The translations under genes were made by a program, and so were the position numbers. The notes under the pieces were generated by a model. The model made no database searches. It saw only the letters and a list, made by a program, of their open reading frames with translations, and was not told the DNA's origin. From the NCBI GenBank assembly GCA_010015745.1, contig ML978163.1:248001-312000 (forward strand): a stretch of 64,000 bases of DNA, in the 5' to 3' direction. The stretch is from Setomelanomma holmii (Eukaryota; Ascomycota; Dothideomycetes; Pleosporales; Phaeosphaeriaceae). Below, piece by piece: positions 33,831 through 44,620 of this stretch (position 1 is the first letter of the stretch; every line of letters begins with the position of its first letter).

Positions 33831-34487
33831 TATTCACACATGTTGTGAGTCTGCGATGATGGAACGTTACACATTGAGGCAATGTAATCGGAGAGACGAT
33901 GCTTCAAGAATATGGCTGTACTAGCACCAATTGAAATATGAGAGCCATTTCATCGACTGTCGATTTGATCGACAACTCCCTTATTTCCGGTATTACCAGC
34001 ACAATCCATTCATCAGTTATTTGGAAAGTAACGCACGCTGATCACAACGCTTAGTTTGCCGAACGTTCCGATCGACTTCTACATTTAACCATGTATGACG
34101 CAATGTACACCACGGAACGCGTCGCAACAGAACCATTGACCATCCACAACCATTTAGTGCCTGGGCTAGCACGTTCAGACAAGCTTTCGGGCCGTTAGCG
34201 TGTACGGCAGTTGCTGCGACGCTACCGCAGCCCATGCCTGATCCTTGTCGAGATTGAGTATCTCCGCCTCAAAATGGAATCACCGCTTGCGGTGCTAACC
34301 TTTGTAGCCTCGCGGCGGACGTTTCCCTGTCTTTCCACGCCTCAACAATGTGCTGAGTGGGTCTAGCCGGTTCCGGAATCATGATGTGTGTCCGACGTCT
34401 TTGACATGGGAGTATCCATGGAATGGAGGCACGCACCATTTGCATTAGCGTGGTCACAACAGCAACAGCAACACGCTTGAAGTGAGG
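33831..34487. other. Intergenic, upstream of the oxalate decarboxylase
   Basis: 657 nt holding the BVMO 3' end and the distal promoter of the next gene. No coding pattern is seen. Confidence 0.45.
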
Positions 34488-34494
34488 TATAAAA
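34488..34494 (+). promoter_or_regulatory. TATA box of the oxalate decarboxylase gene
   Basis: TATAAAA, 66 nt upstream of the ATG at 34561, at the spacing usual for inducible fungal genes. Confidence 0.65.
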
Positions 34495-34560
34495 GCGCTT
34501 GCTCAAACTTTCCTCTTAAAAGTCCCAAGAGACTAGTCCATAGCTTGACATTGCTTCGCC

Positions 34561-36106
34561 ATGAAGTACTTTCGCTCGACCGCACTCTCCTCGTTGGTGG
34601 GCTTTGCCTGCGCTTTGCCCGCGCCGCAAGATGTCCCTGGACCGGTCGATCCATCACAGGTCCTTAACCAGCCCATCCCGCCCTCTGCGTCTGGGTCATT
34701 CCGAGGACCCGAATCGCTACTCGGCTACGATTCATCAAATCCGATTTCGACAGATTCGACAGTCATTCCGCCCAGTGACTTTCAGCTGGCACCGGGACAA
34801 TCAGAAGACGCCGACCTCGGACTGTACATTGACCTGAATAATGTCAAGGACCCACAGCCGATTCGAGGAGGCACTACTGGGCCAACTGAACCAGGTCCAA
34901 GGTAAGTTTGACTGACATGTGCAAATCCATCAACAAAGCGCTAACTGAGGCTACAGAACCCCAGCGTACGATCGTCTAAACAGCGACATCTACGCGCCAC
35001 CATCTTCAGACATGGGCGACGTCCCCAACGCAAAATGGCCCTTCGGCCTCAGTCACAATCGCCACGGTCTCGCCGGCGCAGGGTGGGCACGATCCCAAAA
35101 CACAGACCAACTCCCCGTTTCCACAGCCATGGCCGGAACAAACATGCGCCTTAGCCCCAACGCCTACCGCGAGCTCCATTGGCACGTCCAAGGCGAATGG
35201 GCCCTCATGCTGAACGGCAGCGTGCGCCTCTCCTCCATGAACGAAGCCGGCCAATCTTTCGTCGACGATGTCACCGAAGGCGACGTGTGGTTCTTCCCAC
35301 CTGGCATCCCACACTCGATCCAAGCGTACGACACAGGCGCAGAATTCCTACTCATTTTCAACGACGGCTCATTCAGTGAGGAAAACACTTTCTTGCTCTC
35401 TGAGCTCATGCTACGTAACCCGCGCTCCGTCATCGCCAAGAACTTCCGCACCAGCGTGCAGAAACTCGAACCCCTGCCGAAAGAACAGCTCTGGATTTTC
35501 CCAGGCACGAAATTTAACACCAGCATATCTGATCCAAGCCAAAACATCACCGGCCCCGCAGGCATAATCCCAAAGCAAACATCCTACACATACCACTTCT
35601 CCCAACAAAAAGCCCTCACCGTGCCAGGCGGGAGTATCAAGATTCTCGACCCCGCCACGTTTCCGGTCGCAAGCACGTTTAGTGTGGCGCTGGTCACCGT
35701 TGAGCCGGGCGCGATGCGCGAAATGCACTGGCACACTACGAGCGACGAGTGGAGTTATTTCCTCGCTGGAAGCGCGAGGGTGACTGTGTATCAGGCACCC
35801 GCGGCGTCGAGGACGTTCGACTTCACCGCAGGCGACGTTGGATACGTTCCGAAATCTAATGCGCATTATTTGGAAAACACTGGCAACACGACTCTGGTGT
35901 TTTTGGAGGTTTTGCAAGCTACCCAATACTCGGACATCAGCGTGAACCAGTGGTTGGGTCTCACGCCGAAACAGGTCCTGAAGGACCATTTGAATCTAGA
36001 TGACGTTGTGCTGGATAGTTTCCCGAAAACGAAGCCTATTATTGTACAAGGAAACCCAGACTTGACGACTACAAACTTCGCGCCGGGGGAACATGGGGGT
36101 GCTTGA
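34561..36106 (+). CDS. Secreted oxalate decarboxylase (bicupin), 496 aa
   Basis: Two exons, 34561-34901 and 34957-36106. The N-terminus is a signal peptide (MKYFRSTALSSLVGFACALP) with a likely cut near ALPAP. Two cupin domains follow. The first has RELHWHVQGEWALMLNG (His-x-His and downstream Glu manganese ligands) with GDVWFFPPGIPHSIQ supplying the last His. The second has REMHWHTTSDEWSYFLAG and GDVGYVPKSNAHYLENTG. This pairing and length are those of fungal and bacterial oxalate decarboxylase, which splits oxalate to formate and CO2 with Mn and O2, probably outside the cell or in the wall. Oxalate oxidase or an inactive bicupin is possible, since specificity depends on a lid loop that I cannot judge. 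The gene is intact. Confidence 0.92.
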
Positions 36107-36268
36107 GATATCATAGGCTAGCTATATTGTCTCCAATAGAGCCGTGGTTGAGCAGCTGAGACTTGACAGCAATCCACTTTTGAAATGCTGTAATCAGCTC
36201 CCTGTCTGCATACATCGGCACTATTTCAAATCCCCGTTCGCCGTGCTTGCCCTTGAGAACCAATGAAC

Positions 36269-36796
36269 CTAAGCTACGTATTCGTTCATCCTCTCCTGCT
36301 CAGTCTCAGCAAGTGTGCGAGTGTAGTGCTCGTACACGGAGAACATTGCTGGAAAGACATGCCCGCCTTGACGCACATACAGCTCGCCTCGACCCCGATA
36401 CAGCACACCCCGACAGTGCGGACACGTCCCGTCGCGGTTGCCAAGGGAGTCAAGTCAGCTTACCAGGCAAAGACGGTGGAAGATGTGGCCGCACGAAGAC
36501 TTGACCACACGGCGGTCAGCGTTGTTGTCCACGTCGGGCTCAGTGCAGATTGGGCATGACGACTCGCTGCTCGACGGATTGTGGAAGTGTGTAGGAGGCA
36601 GATGCTCGAACCTGTTCTGATCGTGAGGTAGGTCGAAGTATTGGTCGCGTGGAGATTGTGGAGTCGTCAGGTTGGGCTGAGGAGATGGAGTTGAGTCGTC
36701 CAAGTGTCGTGTGGGTTGATGTATTATTGAGTAAGCGTGAGAGGAAGCAAATGTACACACAGCATTGCTGCTGCGCTGTAGATTTGCAAGTGACAA
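36269..36796 (-). pseudogene. RING-H2 finger gene with an in-frame TGA inside the RING
   Basis: From the ATG at 36796 the frame reads through a Pro/Ser-rich segment into CPICTEPDVDNNADRRVV, then SSCGHIFHRLCLVS, and stops at TGA (36457-36455). Without any shift the same frame goes on LDSLGNRDGTCPHCRGVLY to a TAG at 36269. The last two zinc ligands (CPHC) lie only in this continuation, and relatives have Trp at the stop position (CLVSWLDSL), so TGG became TGA. GTAAGC precedes the stop and could be a donor, but no nearby AG keeps CPHC. Either a recent nonsense mutation or programmed readthrough fits. RING-H2 proteins are mostly ubiquitin E3 ligases. A further upstream exon (within 36724-36969) is possible. 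Confidence 0.65.
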
Positions 36797-37086
36797 CAGT
36801 CGTTCAATAGCTCGTGACTGGCCTTTGGAGCTTGAAAAGAATAGAGAAGCGTGCCGTCCGATGTCTCAGTCCAGTCATCACTTTCACCTCGCGTCTTCGC
36901 GCGCCGTGAATATGAAATTTCTGTCACAATAACAAGACGCAAGCTATTTTGCGGCAGAGGATACCTCATCTTCGTCTCCCATCATCCTAACACTCTTCAC
37001 AGCAGCACACACTAACCACGCCACAGTACACACGCTTTTCAAGCGTCATACATACTAATACCTTCTCAGTGTACGGTGCCGCCAAA

Positions 37087-37964
37087 ATGCCAGCCAAAAC
37101 CAAGTCCTCCGCGAAAGAATACTCGTTTCGCAAGAAAACCCTCCTCAAAGCCGCCTCAGACCACAAGATCCGCATCATCAACACCACTATTGGTGAATTC
37201 CGCACCTTCTCTGGCACCATCACGATCCCTTCGAAAAAGGATGCCGAAGCTACTGATGCCGCCCGTATCAAAGACATCAAAGACAAGGAAACTGCCCTGG
37301 TATACTGGGCTGATGGAAGCCAATTTCGAAGGGGGGTGAATGAGGTGTTGGGAGCTGGTGTTGTCTGGCGAGACGAAGAAAAATGGCAAGCTGCCAACTT
37401 CACGCTCGACCTCAACACTGGCGATGCCATAGATGCAGAGCTGTTTGGCGTAGCTGCTGCGCTCCAATTGGCGATTGGACGTGTCGATGAAGGCGAATGT
37501 GTGGATCTGGTGCGCATCTTCTCGGATAGCCAGAATGTGCTTTCTGGTGTGCTGGAAGGTACTATTGTGCATTTAGGGCCTGTAATTGGCAAGAATTGGG
37601 CACTACAGAATTTGTACAATCGTGCAGATCGGTTGGATGCCCATGGGGTGAAGGTGGAATGGTGTGGGTGAAGGGACATTCTGTCTCTGAAGGAAATAAG
37701 CTTGCGAATACAGCGGCCACAAATGCAGGAAGAATGCAGGTTGAGATATTGGGAGGAGAAACGAAGAAGAGGAGGATGCTGAAGAAAGAAGATGCGCCAG
37801 TAGAGATGAAAGATGCTGGCGAAGATGCTGTGCAGGAGTGGTATTGGCGGGTGAATGGGGAACTGCTGCTGAGTGGGGTAGAGCAGCTTGGAGAAGACGA
37901 GGATGCTGCGTCAGAAGGCTCAGCAGCCATGGACATCTCGGAAGATGACGAAGACTCTTCCTGA
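37087..37964 (+). pseudogene. Stand-alone RNase H-like gene with a frameshift
   Basis: From the ATG at 37087 the protein has a basic N-terminus (MPAKTKSSAKEYSFRKK) and then an RNase H fold: WADGSQFRRGVNEVLGAG (first Asp), GDAIDAELFGVAAALQLA (Glu), VRIFSDSQNVLSGV (third acidic residue). The last strand and helix (VWVKGHSVSEGNKLANTAA) are in a different frame: the first frame ends at WCG-stop near 37671, and one base seems lost at 37656-37662. The conserved His is present, but the final Asp position is Asn. After it come an acidic tail (SEGSAAMDISEDDEDSS) and a stop at 37964. This resembles RNase H modules of non-LTR or LTR elements found as single genes in fungi. No reverse transcriptase lies nearby. 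Confidence 0.68.
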
Positions 37965-38120
37965 GGCTGCTTCCTTGGAGGTTGGACATCCTCGCATTCC
38001 TCAAGCTCAATCAAGGTACAGCTTGGCCACCCGCAGCGTCCCGAGATCCTCCTTGGTCACATACGAGATAGCCTTCCACGCACCAAATTCATTCGCAGTT
38101 GCCGGGTTCTCCTGAAATCG

Positions 38121-39204
38121 CTATACATCTGGCACAACATTCGACCCCTGTAATGGTATACCTATCGCAAATTTTGGATTCTTTGCGAAGAAGCAATTCG
38201 GCAAGATGGCGGTTACATACTTGCGTCCAGCTGTGATATCTTCCGGACGTGGTACGCCAGGGCGTTCAATCACCGGAAGAAGGAGCTGTAGGCCTTTGCT
38301 TGTCATTTGGAAAGGCTCAATAGGACGAGGGCGATAGATGATGGTGCGATGGTGGGCGAACATTGCTGGGGAACTTGCTAACGCGCCGCGCTTGCTCGAC
38401 AATGGCCCAAGTCCCCTCCACGCCAGAACAGACAGATCTGTAGTGTATCTGATGATCTCTTCCTGTAGTCTCAGAAACGCCTTCTCCGCGCCCTCGCCCA
38501 TACAATACTGGCAGCTGAACATCAAAGATCCCGAACCAACAATAGGCAATGTCTTCTGGCCGAGTCGTTTGCCGAGTCGACACCCACGACATGCGTTCAG
38601 CGACGCAGATGTGTTCGTGTGGCTCCGACATGGAAAGCACATCTTCGTTTATGTTGGTCACCCGACTCAATGCCGCCGATAAGTCTTGCTTCGTGCCGCA
38701 GTAATTCCAATTTCTGTCGTAGAAGCGAACATCAGCTGGTGCAATCAGCTCTTGAAGTGTCCAGCCACGAGATATCCAGCGTGTGTTCTCCAAGTTTTGT
38801 GCTGTCAGACTACCAGGTGGAATGCCAGGAAATATCTTTTCCAGGTACACATAACAAACCGCTGAGCTGCGATAGTACGCGAACATCGAGTTGATGGCCT
38901 CGGACAGTTCCGCGGACGATGTCTTATCAATGCAGCATGTGTCGATCCAGACGTATCGAAACCCATCTTCAGCAGCAAGCTGGCAGCAGCTATGCAGCTT
39001 ACTGTAACCTTCTTTCTTTGACGCTTTCGCGAGGTCCTGCATGTCCTGAAGCAGCACCTCTTCATCCGCCCTAGCGATCATGAGCAAGGTATCGACTGCT
39101 CAGGCTTTTGAAAGATCCTACCAGGTGTGTGAAAGAATTGCATATTTTGGAGGCTGTCCCACAAAGCTCTCGAGTTTGAGTGTTAGTGTATTGAGCAGAC
39201 ACAT
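38121..39204 (-). pseudogene. HET domain protein, frameshifted
   Basis: Exon 1 (39204-39122, MCLLNTLTLKLESF ... AILSHTW) joins exon 2 at 39070 across a 51-nt intron, giving SHTWADEEVLLQDM, the normal HET start. The HET core follows: GFRYVWIDTCCIDKTSSAEL, NSMFAYYRSSAVCYVYLE, RWISRGWTLQELIAP. Near 38493-38500 an extra base turns the expected VLYGEGAEKAFLRLQEEII into a wrong frame that stops about 60 codons later; the true continuation is readable in the next frame down to 38121. HET proteins trigger cell death after fusion of unlike strains, and their genes are often lost. Unless this is a sequencing error, the product would lack the end of its domain region. Confidence 0.78.
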
Positions 39205-39607
39205 TTCGAATGTTTTCGATGATAGTCGTGAGATGCTACGCGATTGATCGTGCGGACTGTTCTGTCTAAGCCAAGGTGATTCCTGTTGACATTATGTTGG
39301 GGTTGGGGTGGATGTTGTGGTTGTTATCTGGAAGCTGAAGTGCTGCCATTCTAGGTCGGTGCGGGTGAGATGCGGCTGCCAAGCCGAGTCGCAAGATTGG
39401 TGAGGCAATGCAGACTAGCCTTTTTTCTTTACGAATGAGGGGATGTTAGAGGGTAGGAGGACGAAATTAGCATCGTCAAGCACTTGCTGTGTGGCACCAG
39501 AAGGCGCTTGGACGCAACTTACGTGCCTACGAGTCTGGGACCTTGCGCGCCACGGTGAGGAAGTCGCGAATGTGGGAGGTATGCTGTACTCTGACATATA
39601 TGATGGT
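39205..39607. other. Intergenic, no feature seen
   Basis: 403 nt between the HET gene start and the ALO1 stop. It holds the HET promoter. No motif is recognised. Confidence 0.4.
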
Positions 39608-41398
39608 TTACATCTTATTGAACACCTTGGTTCCAGTGAATCCTTCCTCCGTCCCTTCCCGTTTTCGACTCTCAACATACGTCTTGTCCTCCGAGTGGAA
39701 TACCTCTACATCATTTCTCAAGCTCTCAAGTAGCACACTGCTTTCAGCCTCAGCACCCGCCATCAAGTCAAAGCTCTCCCCACTTTCGCTTCCAGCCTTC
39801 TCGAACACGTCAATACCACCGTCCCACCAGCGTGCTTGCTCACCGATCCAGTCAACACCACCACTTCTGCGGTCGCGACGCACGACTTCCTTCTCCTCCA
39901 GTGGGAAGATGGGCATCTCTGTCTTTGAAGGCAGGATGGTGCGGCGATGCCATGAGCCAAGAAACATGCCTTCAGGGTCGACTTCGTTGCGGACGCGAGT
40001 GTAGTCTTCCAGATCAGCACCGTAGACAGAGGAGAGGTAGGCATGATCGACATTCTGAAAGTTCTTAGCCCAGTGGGGGCGGCCGTTGTATTCCTTCATT
40101 AAATGCTCGAAAGCCTGGTAGTAGCGTTCGCGACAGGGTGGGTCTTGACCGTACGGTCGGTAGAGCGTGGCGTTAAGGTAGAGAGCAGGCCGGTCAGGGT
40201 AGGAAGTGTCGAGGTACGGTCTCGGCTCCCGACCCTGAGTGTTGGCGATGCGGACTTCAATTGGCGAGTGGACGTACAGGCCTTTGGTGCTGAACGGTAT
40301 GCCAGAGCTATGCTCGTCGCCATGCAGCCAGTTTGTCAGTCGTGTCAGAGCTTCCGGTCCTTTCTCGAGTGGTATGCTCCACTCATTGACGAACTGAGAG
40401 TAAAGGCAATTCATCAGGAGCTCGGTGCGCTGTTCGCCGACCGCGGAAATGATAGCACCACTCTTGAACCCATATTGCATACCGAAGACAAACCACTCGA
40501 CCCATGGCAGGAAGCTTGGGACATACTGCGAAATCCAGAGCAGTATGTGATAGGTATGATAGCCAACGCTGCCGCCGTACCAGTTGTAAGCGGGTTTTCT
40601 GTGCGGCTCTGTTGTCTTGTCGGCTCGCCATACGACCGCACGCTTCATGTACGGCATCCACCAAACGCGCGTAAACTCATTCGACGTCCACAGCCCATTG
40701 TCCCAGTCCGCAAGCACGTCTTCGATCGGGAGTATCGTTTGGTGCCATTCGATATCGCTCGCTTCAATCATCTCGAACTCAATCTCGACGATGATACCAA
40801 GCGCACCGAGGGACACCAAGGCGGCTCGGAAAAGGTCGGGAGACTGCGTGGGTGAGCACCGTACTGCCTGTCCATTTGCCAGCACGATTCGAAGGCTCTG
40901 TACGCGATCTGATAGCAGGCCATGGCTCATGGAGCTGCCATGGGTAGCGGTCCCGATCGCACCCGCCAGCGATTGATCATCAATGGATCCCAGATTGGGC
41001 ATGGTCAAACTGTACTCTTTGGCCTGCAGATTCAAGCTATGCATGCGTATTCCAGCCTGCACCGTCATCGTCTTGCGCTCCTTGTCCACCTTCAACACCT
41101 CCTTGAAGTCATCCAGATTGACCATCCATGCCGAGGTACATGTGAGGTCCGATGGTGAATGCCCACATCCCACTGTCACAACACGCCGTCGCATGCGCCG
41201 TGCCAGGTTCACAACCTTTTGTATCTCCTGCAGACTCTGTGGCCTGAGGTATAGCTCGGGACGAGAGTGAAAGGTGCGCGCCCATGTGTGGTGAATGTGC
41301 GACTGTGATGCGCGGAATGGGACGTCGGGATCGGTACGGTCGAGTTCGATGCTGAAGCGCGGTGGCATGGTCAGGGTCGAGATGGGTGATTGCGCCAT
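39608..41398 (-). CDS. ALO1: D-arabinono-1,4-lactone oxidase, 596 aa
   Basis: Single exon from the ATG at 41398. The FAD-binding PCMH domain starts with HTWARTFHSRPELYLRPQSL and includes RVVTVGCGHSPSDLTCTSAW, whose His is the usual covalent flavin site. SLAGAIGTATHGSS and SLGALGIIVEIEFEM follow. The C-terminal ALO domain includes FTRVWWMPYMKRAVVWRADK and NGRPHWAKNFQNVDHAYLSS. These are the diagnostic blocks of the enzyme that makes D-erythroascorbate, a fungal antioxidant, at the outer mitochondrial membrane; a hydrophobic segment near HTYHILLWISQYVPSFLPW may anchor it. The C-terminal 90 residues (after WHRRTILPSKTEMPIF) are longer than in yeast. It is intact and lies between two damaged HET genes. 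Confidence 0.93.
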   Translation of the reverse strand: MAQSPISTLTMPPRFSIELDRTDPDVPFRASQSHIHHTWARTFHSRPELYLRPQSLQEIQKVVNLARRMRRRVVTVGCGHSPSDLTCTSAWMVNLDDFKEVLKVDKERKTMTVQAGIRMHSLNLQAKEYSLTMPNLGSIDDQSLAGAIGTATHGSSMSHGLLSDRVQSLRIVLANGQAVRCSPTQSPDLFRAALVSLGALGIIVEIEFEMIEASDIEWHQTILPIEDVLADWDNGLWTSNEFTRVWWMPYMKRAVVWRADKTTEPHRKPAYNWYGGSVGYHTYHILLWISQYVPSFLPWVEWFVFGMQYGFKSGAIISAVGEQRTELLMNCLYSQFVNEWSIPLEKGPEALTRLTNWLHGDEHSSGIPFSTKGLYVHSPIEVRIANTQGREPRPYLDTSYPDRPALYLNATLYRPYGQDPPCRERYYQAFEHLMKEYNGRPHWAKNFQNVDHAYLSSVYGADLEDYTRVRNEVDPEGMFLGSWHRRTILPSKTEMPIFPLEEKEVVRRDRRSGGVDWIGEQARWWDGGIDVFEKAGSESGESFDLMAGAEAESSVLLESLRNDVEVFHSEDKTYVESRKREGTEEGFTGTKVFNKM

Positions 41399-41938
41399 GA
41401 TGAAGCTATGTCGAATGCCTATCGTGGATCGATTACGTGGATACAGGTGTGCTGGATGAAGGTCGGAATGACGTTGACCATGTGCCCCGCCGATGGTTTA
41501 GGACAGCGGTCGTCTGAACCTTGCTCAGATGATCCGAATAAGAGAGCCTCGACTCCAGGACGCGTCCAAGAAGGTTAACAGTGTGCGGGCCATGTCGAGG
41601 CTACTTGAGATGTCATAAAAAAAGTGGCGGCGGGGTTCTAGGTTCGCGGCGGTGAAAGAGCCAGCACGCGATTCAGGCACTAGCGCGTCTGCCGTTAGGC
41701 CGATCTGCCGCGACACTTCACCACTCCCACCAACATACCTCTCTAACCACAATCCATACGTCTTCTATATCAGCAGAAGTGCTGTAGAATATCTGCCACT
41801 CCTCGAACATTGGACTGACGCCATGGGTACATATGGTTGAGCGTGTCGACATCTCTTTTTCCTGAACGTGACTGCTCTCTACCTAAGTAGCATCAAGGTC
41901 GCGCATGGCTCCACACAAGTCGTCCCGCACTAGTGGAC
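41399..41938. promoter_or_regulatory. Divergent promoter, ALO1 / HET protein 2
   Basis: 540 nt between opposite starts. I see no strong motif apart from an A-run near 41615. Confidence 0.4.
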
Positions 41939-43865
41939 ATGCCACTTGATCCTTTCTATGATGCTGTTTGCAATGTATGTCGGCGTACACTACCAGACTT
42001 GATTCTGAGGCGACGGTACAAGCACGACCACCATGCGACTCTCCGTGCGCTGAAGACGTCCTCCAGCCAGGGTTGCAGGACTTGCGCCATCTTTTATCAC
42101 AACTTTGCATATACAGACTACCAAGGATCCTCCCTAGATGAAGGCCCTGTTGCCATAGTACGCTCGTCAAAAGGAGATGTGTTCAAGATCTTCCTAAGTG
42201 GAGAGCATGATGAAGTCACCTACGGCGCCGAAGTTCCTCTCCATGTCAAGCACACTATTCAGGCAGCGAAGGAACTTACGTCGCAAGATGCACAAACCCG
42301 CTTGTCGCGAGCTGCAGACAGCGCAGAGAACATCGCCGTGCTCAACAAGCTGCTCGAGGATTGCAACTCGAATCACCCGTTGTGCGGCGTGATTGGCGAG
42401 GGTAACGACATGCCCACCAGAGTACTGGATGTCAGTCTGTTCCAGCACAACGACGCGGTTCGGATTGTTCCTGAAACAGAAGTGCAAGGGCGTAATCGCA
42501 GATACGTCTGCTTGAGCCATTGTCGGGGCCTTGTACCGCCAGATGCGCCTTGCATGTTGATCGAGTCTCGCAAACAGGCGTACATGACGGCGATCCCAAT
42601 GAAGTTGTTGCCTCTTACCTTCCAGCAAGCTATTGAGCTCACATGCAATATGGGCGAAAGATATCTCTGGATCGACGCTCTGTGCATCATCCAAGATTCG
42701 GGAGCAGACTGGGCAAGAGAAGCGTCCAGAATGGCCTCAATTTATACAAACAGCCTCGTTACTTTGTCTGCCGCCACGTCGTCCTCCCTAGAGGGTTGCG
42801 TCCTTAGACGAGAACCCTCAATGGCCGAGCCCGTGTTGCTTAATCTGGATAGCAATGTGTCAAGCGGTCGGATGGCACACATTTTCCACGGATTACCCGC
42901 AGAGAATCAGCTGCAACAGAAGGTGCCCGTCACAAAGCGGGCTTGGTGTCTGCAAGAACGCAAGCTTACAACTCGCCTCATTCAATTCACGCCCTACCAA
43001 TGGACCTGGACATGCAGAACAGCTGGTACCTCGGAGCGCATACTGCGCAAACTGAGGATCACTGCTAGCACTTTTGACCAACGAGGCCAAGATGGCCTCC
43101 ATTTCCACAATCAAGAAGACACGTCTGGCTCACGAGTGACAAGATCAGATGGTACCATAGATGACGAGGCAGTCGTTAAGGACTACAAGGCATCCAGAAA
43201 AGCTTATGATGATTGGTATACTACCGTACAGGACTTCACGAAATGTGACATCACATATCCAACCGATCGTCTACCCGCCCTAGCTGGCCTGGCGCAGCGT
43301 CAGCAATCGCATGTACCAGACACTTATCTAGCCGGACTATGGGAAGCCGATATCCTGTACGGACTTGCATGGGGCTCCAACAATCCTCCCGAAATGTGTC
43401 CAGCTACTTACATCGCGCCGAGTTGGTCTTGGGCGTCCATCAACGGCGCAGTCAGCTTCGAAGGCTTCCTGCACTATCAGAACCAATACAGCCCCAAACT
43501 CATTTCCGCATCGATTTCGCACAGTTGCGAAGATGAGCTCGGTATGGTCACAGCAGGACACTTGCGTTGGCGAGGCCGGCTCAAGCCATTGTCTACGTCA
43601 ACAGTCGTTCTGGGGTTTACGAAGACGTTTCGTGAGTTCCCGACTGGTCATGGAGTTGGAATCATGCGACTTGACACGCATGCTGATGCTGGATTGCCTT
43701 GATGATATCGTGTGTCTCTCGTTTCTGGGCAGTCGTGGTATTGCGCTGAAGCCTAAGGTGGCCAATGGGCAGAGCGAGTGGGGAAGGTATGTCCGGATCG
43801 GCGCTATCACGTGTCCGGTGGAGAGTTTTGGGGGTGTTGAAGAGGTGGAACTCGAGCTGTATTGA
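41939..43865 (+). pseudogene. HET domain protein 2, late frameshift
   Basis: The first ATG of the frame is at 41939 (MPLDPFYDAVCNVCRRTL). The N-terminal region is Cys-rich (GCRTCAIFYHNFAY). The HET domain begins at RRYVCLSHCRGLVPPDAP, where the near-invariant Trp of SHCWG is Arg, and continues with LPLTFQQAIELTCNMGERYL, WIDALCIIQDSGADWAREAS, KRAWCLQERKLTTRLIQFTP and YIAPSWSWASINGAVSF. The frame ends at 43702 (DTHADAGLP), but matching protein sequence (LDDIVCLSFLGSRGIALKPK ... EEVELELY) continues in another frame to 43865, so one extra base lies near 43691-43700. Only about 55 residues would be lost, so the shortened protein might still work. It may be incompatibility-related; self/non-self role inferred. 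Confidence 0.72.
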
Positions 43866-44356
43866 GCGTCGACTCACATATCATGGGTAAAAGACTCGAC
43901 ACTCTTCAATTACAGATGCCGAACAACACTCTACACCTCCTTCCCCTTCGCCAGCTTATGCATCACCTATATACTGTCATTTAAGCTAAATGGTGCCATA
44001 AACAAAACTCGAGTTAGGGTCGAACCGAACCATCGTAGCGAATTTGGTCGTAACAAATACATCAGTAAGTCAGAGTCAAGGTCGGGCGACATATGCAGCA
44101 TGTTCTCATACAATTCTTGCTATCGTGGGTTGCGCATGTTTGTGGAATGTTGACCGTTGAATAGAACGAAGCAGCCTGATACTACACGTGATCATCGTGC
44201 GGCGGCTATGCAAGGAAACATAAGCTTCCAGGCACGCAGAAGTTCACCTTTCTTCCAAAGGAAAAGAACCATTTCGCATAGCTTATGTTTGGTCGCCTTT
44301 CGGCTCTCGATCACGATATAAACCACTTATCACTTCTCAGCTCTCCTCCCCATCGC

Positions 44357-44620
44357 ATGCACTTCTTTCAGCAACCAAATCTTGGTCTGGTTGCTTTGAT
44401 GGGTTGCTGCATGCTCTCTTCGCCCCGAAAGGCTTATTCTACAATTGCATGTTGCGAATTCGAGAATAGATTGATCGTGCCTAGGCTTCTAGACATGTTT
44501 CCAGGTAGTATCAAAGCGGCCCCAAATCAACGCATGAGAATATTCACCGCCATCAAAATGACGCGGACCTGGATGGACGTGTCTGGGTCTGGAACTTCAT
44601 CTCGAGAGCAAGGAGTCTAA
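44357..44620 (+). CDS. Candidate small protein, 87 aa, doubtful
   Basis: Not recognised. The argument for it is promoter-like context: TATAAA at 44317-44322, a C/T-rich tract (CTCTCCTCCCC) just before the ATG at 44357, and a short hydrophobic start (LGLVALMGCCML) that could be a weak signal sequence. It has two adjacent Cys pairs and a Met-rich basic C-terminus. Codon use is not obviously gene-like, and a chance frame of this size is common, so this may be noncoding. Confidence 0.18.
   Translation: MHFFQQPNLGLVALMGCCMLSSPRKAYSTIACCEFENRLIVPRLLDMFPGSIKAAPNQRMRIFTAIKMTRTWMDVSGSGTSSREQGV

Noticed and set aside
40103..40855. 250-codon plus-strand open frame
   Set aside because: Antisense to ALO1, no recognisable motif.
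44010..44035. B-box-like GGTTCGACCC on the minus strand
   Set aside because: No A-box or acceptor stem at the right distance.
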